Shown here: piece after piece, positions 55,259 through 64,000 of the stretch
Position numbering within the stretch: the stretch's first letter is position 1
How the letters are laid out: every line of letters begins with the position of its first letter
Origin: Calliopum simillimum
Lineage: Eukaryota; Arthropoda; Insecta; Diptera; Lauxaniidae
Direction of reading: 5' to 3'
NCBI GenBank assembly: GCA_951812925.1
Contig: OX638372.1
Span: 84,217,058 to 84,281,057 of the forward strand
Length of the DNA: 64,000 bases
Notes under the pieces: generated by a model
What the model was told of the DNA's origin: nothing
Databases searched by the model: none
The model's input: the letters and a program-made list of their open reading frames with translations, nothing else
Made by a program: the position numbers and the translations under genes

Positions 55259-56430
55259 ACTAGTAAGAGTGTTACCTTTGGCCTGGCCAAACATTAAATA
55301 CCCTACACAGCAGTATTTTGAAAATTTTGCTAATATGGGAGGTGCCACGCCCTCCGAATTCACCCAGTTTTTTCTCAGAGCTTGCATTTATAGTTCTTAG
55401 TATTAAAGTGAAATTTGGTTGGATTATCTAAAAAAATGTTTTCAGAATAGCGTTTTGAAGCTTTTGCTTATATGGGAGGAGCAACGCCCTCTTGTCCGAT
55501 TTTGTCCAGTTTTTGCTTAAAGCTTGCTTTTTTGTTCTTTTCTACAATAATTTAAAATTGTTCACACCATTTTGCTTTAGTTTTAATTAATTATTTTTAG
55601 GTTTAGTTATTTTTATTATTTTTTTTTTAATATTTATATTAGCATTCAATTTAATATTTTTTTTTTTTTTTTTTTTTTTTAAATTTCTTAAATAACTAAT
55701 GTTAATACCGCAAATTAGATTTGTTAAGTAGTTTTATTTTTTTTTTATATTTCTTAATAGTTTTTTTTAAATTAATTTTTACACCAAATAATATTCAGCC
55801 ATGTTGTTAGTATAGCCTTCATAAGACATCAGTCTTTTTATACTAACATTAAATAAATAAATAAATAAATAAATAGTTTTTAGTGTCCGAGTCAAATCTA
55901 GTTCGATTATCTCAAAAAACGCTTTCTGTACAGCGTTTTGAAGCTTTTGCTTATATGAGAAGTGCCACGCCCTCTTGTCCGAATTCGACCAGTTTTTTGT
56001 CAGAGCTTGCGCTGACAATTCATAGTATTTATGTGTATTTTGGTTGCGTTGTTGAGAAAAATACTCAAAAATTTGCATTTTGAAGATATTTTTTGTATGG
56101 GCGGTAGGCGTGTCCGTTGACCGATTTCGCTCATTTTCAATCCCCCGAGCTAATTTTGACGACGAAGGCTGGTACCAAATTTCATTGAATTATCTTGCTT
56201 AGTTTTCCCAAAAAATGTATTTCCACACACAGCCGTTACCCAGCCAGCCACCCAGCCAGCCAGCCAGCCAGCCAGCCAACCAGCCAGCCAGCCAGCCAGA
56301 CGGACATGCCTATATCGACTCAGGAGGTGACGCTGATCAAGAATATATATACTTTTCCATATCTGCCACGCCTCCTTCACTGCGTTACAAACGGAAGGAC
56401 AAAGTGAATATACCCTGGGTGTAGGGTATA
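55259..56430 (+). mobile_element. DINE-1-like element, copy H5
   Basis: It runs from ACTAGTAAGAGTGTTACCTT to TACCCTGGGTGTAGGGTATA with the longest uninterrupted CCAGCCAGCCAGCCAG-type tract (about 56240-56300). A LINE tail (55528-55868) is inserted in one of its ~150-bp units. Confidence 0.85.
55528..55868 (+). mobile_element. Short LINE 3'-end insertion inside DINE-like H5
   Basis: The H5 unit is interrupted after AAAGCTTGC and resumes at AGTTTTTAGTGTCCGAG. The intervening ~340 bp is T-rich and ends in AATAAATAAATAAATAAATA, the tail type of the LINEs in this window. It is probably a severely 5'-truncated copy. Confidence 0.65.
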
Positions 56431-56998
56431 ATCAAAGGTCACGAACATATTTGCAAAAAAACTGATTTTTGTGATATCTGAGGCTGAATAGCTTTTAATG
56501 CTGAGGTTATACGGATGAAAACTTTTAACATTTATTATAAATCACCTTTAATAACGATCATTTTTCAAAAAAAAAAAAACTATTCAAAATTCATTCAAGA
56601 TAAAACTAAATTCAGAAAGTTGACAAAACCAATGATATTTTTTATTTGAGATGAAACAAACATAGGTGTTTGCTAAAGAAGTGGTCTCTTAATATAAAAT
56701 GTAGAACAATCTTTACGTTAAAAATCGGGGCACGATATTGATTTTAGACCAAAATTTTATTAGCCGTAGATTACATTTTTGTTAGACGCTTGGTCATATT
56801 TTTGCCACCCCCCAAACAATTTGGCTCACACTTTTATGATTTTTTGGTGGAAATCGCTCCACAAAACAATTTTGCGAAATACAGAACACTTTCTAAAATA
56901 CATAACATTTCTATGGTTAAAAAGTTCTAGAGAACAGAGGCCTCAAATATAGAACTGTTCTGTATCATACAGTACGATTGGTCACCGTAGCTATAGCC

Positions 56999-57395
56999 TA
57001 TGCCTAAACACGACCCTGTGTAGATAATATTTTATCTTAAGATGTAAGTTTTGAATAATATTAACGTAAAATCAATTTTTTTTTTTTTTCAATAAATATT
57101 TGTGTGAACTGATTGATGAGTCCACACTAAAAATTATTGCAGTTACTTTATGCTTCATTTGCTTGGAAAATATGGTATATATCGATTTCCGAAATTACAT
57201 GAAAATCGAACTTTGCTACCGACGGGAGGTTCATTAAAATTTTTTGCATCTCTGATTCAAATTTTATATTTCCGAAAATTTTTCTGCTGTATATATAGAA
57301 TATATAGCATGTAACACATAAAATATTTTTTTTTATCGTAAATAACTCAAAATAATTTCTTTTTTATTTTATTTTGTTTTTGATTTTTATTTCAG
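56999..57395. other. AT-rich stretch, possible intron end
   Basis: No repeat was recognised. It ends in a strong T-rich splice-acceptor-like tract (57357-57395). Confidence 0.5.
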
Positions 57396-57476
57396 GTTGT
57401 TTCTCTTGGTGCTATACTCTATATGGCTGATGCGTTGGATTCATATTTTTATCCATACTTAGTCCAGCTAAAATAG
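57396..57476 (+). other. Exon-like segment, possible terminal exon
   Basis: TTTTGTTTTTGATTTTTATTTCAG is a strong acceptor. The following frame reads VVSLGAILYMADALDSYF, YPYLVQLK and TAG (57474-57476). The hydrophobic, aromatic composition suggests a membrane or hydrophobic-core segment. No upstream partner exon or family is recognised. Confidence 0.35.
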
Positions 57477-58454
57477 AACATTTGGCACTCATCTCCAATT
57501 ACATCTTGTATTTTCAATTCTTTGTTTAATACAGATCTAAAAGTCGCATCAATATTTCAATTCAAAAACCAAAAAAAACATTTTTTGATGGGTGTTGTAG
57601 TTCCGAGATTTTCTACGTAAACTGCGCTTGGCTCAGTATATAGTAATAATGGAGCTAGCCTATTAAAATTTGGTACAGATGTTTTTTACATTAAAATAAC
57701 AAAAATCTGTGAATATGAACAAAATCCGCCGACGGACACGCCTACCTCCCATACAAAGTTGGGGCATGGTCCGAATTTTTTTTCAAATTGGGTATCAATT
57801 TTCAATAACTTGACCCCGCTAATTTTAAAAATGTTAAAAATTTTGCGCTATCTTTTATAGTTTCTAAGTTATGAGGAATAAACGAAAATCTACTTTATAA
57901 AAACTAGATTTTGTTTGTTTGTGTATTTGTTTCTTATTAACTCTGAAACTAAGTAACCGATTTTAAAGAAGTGGCTAAAGTCAAGCGTTGCTCCCAGAAC
58001 CCAATTCGGTTTAAACCAAGCTTTTCTTGTTAAAGGTATAATTTTTACAAAAAATGTTTAATCAAAAAGTGTCGCTCGGACTTGGTTTTGGAGATATGGT
58101 CATCGGAAGATCGGGATATAGCTTTTATAAAAACCGATATAAGTTCTGAATCCCTTGATGGATTTCAAAAATATTGATGTTATATGAAAGATATTTTAAT
58201 TGGCTACAAAACAATTCTGAAAATGTTTTAAATCCAAGCTATGGTTTTCAAGATATGGTGATTTTGTGAAAATTTTGACCAGTTTTTTTTTTAAAAAACT
58301 ATTATAAATTAAAAAAATACCTTAATAACCTATAGCTGTGGTTACAAAATATGGTAGCCTTATCTATTTTCCTTCATAAGGTATTCGATTTAAAGCTGAA
58401 TTTGCATCATTAGGGCATTTTTTATAGCAAAACAAAAATTAATCAAAAGGAATT

Positions 58455-58920
58455 TTTATGAAACTTAGCAAATATTACAACAACAACACCACCACTAACA
58501 AAAACAGCGCTAACAAAAACAACAACACCACAACCACTAACAACACCAACAATGTCTCAGAGAGACCATCCTATTGGGAGGCCAGGAATAGCAACCTTGA
58601 CGACAATATCTGGCCTGGCGTTCGAGTCGTTACAATTACAACAACGACATCACCACTAACAAATACAATGACACCACTATCCACAACAATAACAACAACA
58701 ACACCAACAATACAACCAACAACAACACTCACAAAACAAAAAACACAACACTAACAACAACAACAAGAACAACACAATATCACTAACAAAACAACAACAC
58801 TACTAACAACAACAACATCAATAACACTAACAAAACAACAACACTACTAACAACAACAACATCAATAACACTAACAAAACAACAAAACTACTACTAACAA
58901 CAACAACATCACTATCAACC
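58455..58920 (+). repeat. AAC/ACA low-complexity array with a 54-bp unit
   Basis: The plus strand is almost entirely CAACAAC/CTAACAAC. From about 58785 a 54-bp unit (ACAACATCAATAACACTAAC within it) repeats. A unique 80-bp insert near 58555-58635 (GAGACCATCCTATTGGGAGG) breaks the run. The Thr/Asn-rich 98-codon reading is an artefact of the repeat. Confidence 0.8.
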
Positions 58921-58983
58921 ACAACAAAATGAAAATGTTTATTCAAAAATGTTTGGTTTACTACTACTTTTTATTACAAAAGA

Positions 58984-59033
58984 GAAAAATTGTTATTAAA
59001 AATTTCGCGCGAAATTTTTAATAACAATTTTTC
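58984..59033. repeat. Perfect 50-bp palindrome
   Basis: GAAAAATTGTTATTAAAAAT and its exact inverse ATTTTTAATAACAATTTTTC meet at TTCGCGCGAA with no loop. It sits within the Merlin-containing element. Confidence 0.95.
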
Positions 59034-59115
59034 GCCTGCGGCGCTTTCTTTTTTATAAATTTTTGCAAATCATTCAGTCAGGTTATATAACTGATTACAA
59101 AAAGAAGGTCTAAGC

Positions 59116-59345
59116 CCCCTAACGGTGAACCACTCAATTTCTTTTAAAGATCCAGTTACTAATGACCACACAAATACGATTGAGAGTCTGTGGCGATTTG
59201 TCAAAAACGCTTTGCATGTATTTAAAAGAATAAAATGATTTTACGAAGGATATATTGCAAAATTCATGTTCCTTAAAAAGTGAAAAGCAGAGGGAGTTGA
59301 GCCAATGGAGGATTTTTTTAAATATGAGGAAGAATAGCATAGTCG
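59116..59345 (+). pseudogene. Merlin (ISXO2-like) transposase C-terminal fragment
   Basis: Merlin transposases are the eukaryotic relatives of bacterial IS1016/ISXO2-like enzymes. The frame reads VNHSISFKDPVTNDHTNTIE, SLWRFVKNALHVFKRIK, TGA, FYEGYIAKFMFLKK, TGA, KAEGVEPMEDFFKYEEE, TAG. VNHS..F.DP.T..HTN.IES.W is the family signature and includes the final catalytic Glu of HTNTIES. The two TGA codons are in the same frame, so only substitutions have accumulated in this part. Confidence 0.85.
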
Positions 59346-59939
59346 TTTCCTATGAAGAAGAGAACGATGATGATGATAATGTTGTAGATGAAGACATCTT
59401 ATAAAAAAATACAAATTTTAATTCTTCTATTTTTTTTTTGGATAAACCTTACAAATATAGGAAATCAGATGCAAATGGCATAGTTAACAAAAGTAAATAG
59501 ATTGGCCTTTCATATTTTGTTACTAAAATTATGGATTGATGAGACGTTTTTTGGAAAAAAACAGTGTTTTTTTAAAAAAACCTGGTCAAAATGATCTTAA
59601 AAACGCCATATATCGAAACCGAAAACTCGGATTTAAGATTTTTGTACATTAATTTGGTAGCTAGTTATAATACCTTTCATATGACACCAAAATTTTTAAT
59701 ATCCATCAAGGGACTCAGAACTTATACTTGTTTTCATAAAAGCTATATCCCGATCTTCCGATTGCTATATCTCCGAAACCAGATCTGAGCGACACTTTTT
59801 GTTTTTGCTGTTGTTGTTGTAATTAATTTCCAAAGCCATATTTTGGCAAAAAAAAAAAATTTGGCTTTGGGAGCAACGCTTGACTTGTTCCAAAGAAGTT
59901 TTTATATTATGCTAGTACAAAAAAAGGCTAAGCTATATA

Positions 59940-60330
59940 CGAAAAAAGTGGGCGGTACCACGCCCCCCAAAAATTGACTAATCATATCACCGAAAATCTT
60001 TGACGCAGATAAATGAGAATTGGTAAATGTGTAAAAATCATCAGGACAAATTATGTTCACCGGACAAATGGGCGGTACCACGCCTTCAAAAAAAAAAATT
60101 CATCATATTTCTGAAAATATTTGACGAAGATAGATATTATTTGGTACCTATGAAAAGAACATCAGAACAAATAATCCGCACTAGAAAAATGGGCAGTGCC
60201 ACGCCTACCAAAAAATTAACTTATCAATATTTCCAAAAATCTTTAATGCAGATTGATGATGTTTAGCAAATATGTTAAAGATATTATGACAAATAATGTC
60301 CACTAAAAAAGTAGGCATTGTCACGCCCTT
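59940..60330 (+). repeat. ~121-bp tandem array with TACCACGCC
   Basis: GTGGGCGGTACCACGCC (59950), ATGGGCGGTACCACGCC (60069), ATGGGCAGTGCCACGCC (60189) and GTAGGCATTGTCACGCC (60311) recur every ~120 bp, with shared TTTCTGAAAATATTTGACG and AATAATCCGCACTAG blocks. It is related in sequence to the CACGCC repeats at 43990 and 63690. Confidence 0.85.
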
Positions 60331-60521
60331 TAAACATTTTATTTATTATTTTCATAAAAACTATCAGAAAAAATAGTCCGCACTAGAAACTTTTTCATTG
60401 CAATTCTTTTGGCTCAAATTGGCGATCAAATCAAAAAACGAGGACACAATCAAGTCGAAACTAATGTATACAATAATAGAAAAAGGAAAATATTAAGTTA
60501 TTTCATCGTTTTAAATTTATT

Positions 60522-60860
60522 TTAATCAGTTTTTTCATTTAATTGGAACAGCTCTTGAGCTTCTGTTGATAACTCTTTTTATTTTTTATCACGTTTTACT
60601 CGGATTCGGCTTATAATCGGATCAGAAGAGATCAGCATGTAATAAAAACGTCTTCGTTGTTTGCTACTCTAGAGCACAACCTGCTGTTGTGTAACCTAGC
60701 GCTTTTAAAAACTTTGTTTGATGCTTCCTGAGCTTCTTCGGAAAGACTACCAATTGGTATTTGAAGTGCTTGTATGATTTCGCTTCCGTGAATTAAAACT
60801 TTATGCACAGAAGGGGGCATATTAAACCAATTATAGTGTTTTTTGTATAGCCTTTAAGTT
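60522..60860 (-). pseudogene. Transib (RAG1-like) transposase C-terminus, minus strand
   Basis: The minus-strand frame reads YNWFNMPPSVHKVLIHGSEI, IQALQIPIGSLSEEAQEASN, KVFKSARLHNSR and VANNEDVFITC. SEEAQEASNK aligns with the catalytic Glu block of RAG1 (ASEGNESGNK), so the third catalytic residue is retained. A one-base shift restores LISSDPIISRIRVKRDKK, a TAA, then ELSTEAQELF and the terminal TAA at 60522-60524. The catalytic Asp region is absent here; an Asp-containing fragment of the same superfamily lies at 35928-36381. Confidence 0.85.
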
Positions 60861-60904
60861 TTCTGGGTATAATTATTGAAGCTTACGGGATTTATAAAAA
60901 AAAT

Positions 60905-61080
60905 TCGTTTAAGCATACTCACCCACATATTAAAAAAAATTACGTTAATCCAGAAATGCATTTTTTTTTATTTTTGTTGTTTTGAACAGATAATGATTTA
61001 CATTAGGCAAAATGCATAGGTAAAAAAACATAGTCATAGAAATTTTTCGGTTTTGGCTTTTTTTGGTTTCATTTTCTACT
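60905..61080 (+). repeat. Diverged partial copy of the 62640 repeat
   Basis: TTTAAGCATACTCACCCACA, CAGAAATGCATTTTTTTT and TTTCGGTTTTGGCTTTTTTT parallel 12676-12790 and 62793-62890. Confidence 0.65.
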
Positions 61081-61971
61081 GTAGGGGAGATGTGTGTACC
61101 TTGGTCCAAGTGTACCTCGGTCCGAGTGCCGTTTGCCACTCAACAGCTGCACGTGTACGATAATATTCTTCTATGGGATTTTCCACTCTTACCGGTGACT
61201 CATATTAGTTGACTTCAGCCCGTCAAGCTGTATGCGTGTATAAAAAGCGACGGAAAAAGTGTTTTTTGAGTGTAAAAATTTGTTTTTGGAGTAAACTACG
61301 AAACGTTTTTTGAGAAACTTACTTGAAATATTTCAGTTTTACAACATCAGGAAGGAAGTTTAGTTATTGTTTTAAGCTTTTAGTGTGTTTTAGATGTATT
61401 TTCATTAATAAATGTTATGGGTGTTGACAGTTTTTAAAACATGCTGTGTGTGTGTACCTTGGACCTATGCTTATTGACCAGGAAGCCTTTTTCGACGGGC
61501 AACCATTAAGCCATAATCGCCACTCAATATAATAGTATTATTATTATTTACGGGATTAATGTATTTATCTGCAATCATTTTTGTTTAATTAATTGTTTCT
61601 AACTAAATGCACTTTTTTGTGTTATAATTTTTGTTTATGAAAATTTTTTTTTTTTTATTGAAACAAAATTTTACTTTTGATTACATAATAAATGGTTCTA
61701 TCATAATTTATTACCTAAATACAATGTATTATCTTTTATTTTTAATAGTCCAAGGTACACTTGCATGGTGTACCTTGGACCGTTGGAGATTGCAACAAAA
61801 AAAGTAATATTTCTATTCAATGGTAAGACATAGAAATATCATTTTCACGTCATTTGATGCTGCAAGCATTGTAGAAATATAAATTAATTAAAACACTAAA
61901 GAAACTTTTTTGGAAAATCAGGCACATTGAAAAAACTGAAAAGCGGACCAAGGTACACACATCTCCCCTAC
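61081..61971. mobile_element. 891-bp element with perfect 27-bp inverted ends
   Basis: GTAGGGGAGATGTGTGTACC followed by TTGGTCC is matched exactly in inverse at 61945-61971. Inside, GTGTACCTTGGACC-type motifs recur (61100-61130, 61447, 61748 inverted, 61770). No transposase frame was found, and no target duplication is obvious. Confidence 0.9.
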
Positions 61972-62244
61972 CATATTAAAAATAAGCAATTTTTTTTTTT
62001 TTTTTTTTAAACAATTATGTATTAGAAAAAAAAAAATATTATTGTTTTTACTATTTGTAAAAATTTGACTGGGAAACCTTTCGTGTGGATTGCAATGCAT
62101 TGTGTGATAGATGCGTACGTTAGCCAGCAGCACCACAACCAATATTATAACGAAGTTGACTGAAAGTCAATTTGATTTTTTATGACCTACCAAATTATCC
62201 AACAACAAACAAAGGTTACCAAAAAAAATAAAAAATTTAGTTTA

Positions 62245-62507
62245 TAATTCGTCGGGTTAAAACTACAACTAGACATCTACATTTTTCATGTTTTGAGAAA
62301 AAAGCGTTTTAAGTTTTTTGAAATTCGTTTTTTGTATGGAATTTTGAAGTTTTCTGCTTTTTATTCTTTATATAAAATTAGATGGGGACGACATTTTAAA
62401 AAACCGACTAGACTGGGCCATAGAGCCGTTTTTCCTTTGTTTCTGTATACTTAACTCAAAACATCAATATATGTAGATGTCTCGTTGTAGTTTTAACCCG
62501 ACGAATT
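62245..62507. mobile_element. Inverted-repeat element, 263 bp
   Basis: AATTCGTCGGGTTAAAACTA with CAACTAGACATCTACAT is matched inverted by ATGTAGATGTCTCGTTG with TAGTTTTAACCCGACGAATT. Ends pair over ~45 bp. Confidence 0.9.
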
Positions 62508-62639
62508 GAAGTATTGAGTCGGAATTTTTGTACGATTTCAGATAGAAATCATCATTTATTACTAAATTCAATATGCTCTTGGTTTATTTTAAGAAAGGGT
62601 GAGTCCCAAGGGGGACTAAAAAAATTTTTGTTTTTGGAA

Positions 62640-62960
62640 TTTAAGCAACCTGTAAGCTTAAAATTGATAAATATATTGTAAAACGTTGCAGAATGTAAAG
62701 AAATAAAAATATTTTTTTTTCTCAAAAACTGCTACAGGAAAAAATTTATAGGAAAAAAAGTTATCAAAAAAGGCAGTAGGGACTTTGCATTTCGATTAAG
62801 CATACTTGGCCACATATTATATTGGAAAATAATGAAATACAGAAAATGTATTTTTTTAATGTCAAAGTTTGAAATTTTTCCATTTTTACCATTTTTTTTT
62901 TTTTTAAATATTTGAAAAATCACTATAATTCACATAAAATCGACAAAAAAAAAAAAAAAA
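62640..62960 (+). repeat. Uninterrupted copy of the LINE target repeat
   Basis: 62650-62705 matches 10110-10166, and 62706-62940 matches 12585-12830, giving the unoccupied state of the insertion site used by the LINE at 10167. Confidence 0.85.
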
Positions 62961-63299
62961 AAAAATATTTTTAACAAAGTAGGAACAATATATGTACTTT
63001 CTAACGATACGCTACATTAGCGGATCGGGCTTAAAACAAATTAACTAGAGAGTTTATCCAGCAGTTTCTAATGTTAAAAGTTCTGTAGAGCATTTTTTCT
63101 GTTTAAAGTCCAACTTTGGGCTCACTGTGTTGCTAAACCAACACACAATTTTAAACTTTTATTGTTTTTTTTTTCCGTCCCTAAGCATTATCTGACGATT
63201 GGCGTAAAAATTTTTTAAATCCATAGCACTTTCAAATTTTACCTATTTATGGCCACAATCTCCCATTGTGCTCTGATTAACGGAATCGCCAATAATTAA
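62961..63299. other. Noncoding stretch
   Basis: AT-rich; nothing recognised. Confidence 0.5.
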
Positions 63300-63510
63300 T
63301 TTTAGATACAATTTATACTTCAAAAATAACCGTTTTTAATTTATAAAAATCGTTTGTAGCTTTTTATTCTTTGAACTTCAAACGAAAGGAAAATCACTAC
63401 AACAAACAACTGCAAACAGTTGCAAATAAAACTGCGTTTTCAGTTTCATCGTTTCGAAAAGTGGATATCTCGAAAACGGTTGGCCCAAAATGGAAATGTG
63501 TGGCTAATTT
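63300..63510 (-). repeat. Inverted copy of the 41700-41945 repeat
   Basis: AACAGTTGCAAATAAAACTG, TTTCATCGTTTCGAAAAGTG and TATCTCGAAAACGGTTGGCC are the reverse complement of the 41745-41860 blocks. Confidence 0.8.
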
Positions 63511-63689
63511 GCCGCCACTTAAACCTTACCTAAGGTACTTAGTTGGTACAGAAGCAGTATTTTTTCCGTTCTTTTTTTGGTCTCTTTGGTATAGACACCA
63601 AGCGAAAGGTCCCGATCAGAACATGTTTGACCGTGCACCAGGCCGTCAAAGGTCGGATAAACGCTATTTATATGAAAATATGGAAACAA

Positions 63690-63920
63690 CCAATCCTATC
63701 TTTGAAACTACTTGACGTAGGAGGATGAGATTCAGTAAATATATGAACAATACTTGCGTAAATAGCATTCCATTAAAAATGAGCAGCGCTACGCCACCTC
63801 CAACCGAAATTTGTCGTATCTCTGAAAATGGTTGACTCAGGTAAATGAGATTTGGTACATATCTAATTGGCCCTGGAAAAATTTTTGTAATAAAAATTGA
63901 CACAGGTGGCTGGAAATTTT
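63690..63920 (+). repeat. CACGCC-type dispersed repeat, copy 2
   Basis: AATCCTATCTTTGAAACTAC, GCGCTACGCCACCTCC and TGACTCAGGTAAATGAGATT match the copy at 43990-44240. Confidence 0.75.
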
Positions 63921-64000
63921 ATTCGCTTGGAATTGATTGTTATAATGATTGTAATAGTTGATCCCTTTTCTTGCGTTTTTTTTTTTGTGAGTTGCTGCTT

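Larger units (their letters stand above)
54725..56998. mobile_element. Element with 20-bp inverted ends (CGGTGACC family)
   Basis: GGCTATAGCTACGGTGACCA at 54725 is matched inverted by TGGTCACCGTAGCTATAGCC ending at 56998, allowing one mismatch. The right portion (56560-56998) is homologous, inverted, to the repeat at 15405-16910. DINE-like copy H5 is inserted at 55259-56430. Confidence 0.75.
57960..59920. mobile_element. Long inverted-arm element containing a Merlin relic
   Basis: Left arm 57963-58310 (GTCAAGCGTTGCTCCC, AAAAGTGTCGCTC, AGATCGGGATATAGCTTTTA, CTTGATGGAT) is matched inverted by 59530-59915 (ATCCATCAAG, TAAAAGCTATATCCCGATCT, GAGCGACACTTTT, GGGAGCAACGCTTGAC). The arms are ~350 bp and diverged. 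The Merlin transposase remnant lies between them, making this probably an old Merlin-type element with extended terminal repeats. Confidence 0.7.

Noticed and set aside
58458..58754. 98-codon Thr/Asn-rich open frame with ATG
   Set aside because: Low-complexity AAC/ACA array; no non-repetitive protein signal except an 80-bp insert.

Overview
This window reads as AT-rich, repeat-saturated intergenic or intronic DNA from an insect, most likely a higher dipteran (a fly). The evidence is a dispersed element with the hallmarks of the dipteran DINE-1/INE-1 (Helentron-derived) repeats, many fragments of APE-type LINEs, Tc1/mariner, hAT, Merlin and Transib transposons, short insect-like splice signals, and MADF and nuclear-receptor-like coding fragments. 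There are no bacterial operons, ribosome-binding sites or CRISPR arrays. There is one 200-base assembly gap (43689-43888). No host gene is complete and intact here.

Layout. 1-12.6 kb: LINE 3' end, a broken copy of an unrecognised CxCG gene, a small inverted-repeat transposon (2901-3611), a 2 kb foldback element built from ~170-bp tandem units (7095-9143), and a 5'-truncated LINE (10167-12590) inserted in a repeat whose unoccupied copy lies at 62640-62960. 13-25 kb: dead mariner, DINE-like copies, a GTACAGCCC minisatellite, a nearly complete minus-strand LINE flanked by inverted repeats, and a cluster of four GGTAACTCGCGTTAC sites. 25-35 kb: MADF fragment, several foldback elements, and a hAT-like element nested in a TTAA-flanked palindromic element.

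35.9-42.5 kb is the most unusual part. A RAG1-like Transib transposase fragment is followed, 1.9 kb further on, by a second Transib piece that reads in frame straight into the second zinc finger of a nuclear-receptor DNA-binding domain (USP/RXR-like). A possible further exon lies at 42359. 43.1-46.7 kb: a second CxCG/Gln-Ala-repeat gene, interrupted by the assembly gap and about 2.5 kb of transposon DNA.

47-64 kb: another LINE, a hAT transposase relic, a Tc1 element with both ends and TA target sites (50878-52495), DINE-like repeats amplified in tandem, a Merlin relic between long inverted arms, a 121-bp tandem array, a minus-strand Transib C-terminus, and a 891-bp element with perfect 27-bp inverted ends.

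Most coding-looking stretches are transposon remains. The host-gene candidates are the nuclear-receptor exon, the CxCG family, the MADF fragment and a few exon-like islands. All assignments are by reading alone; no alignment or database search was run, and boundaries of repeats are approximate unless a target duplication is stated.
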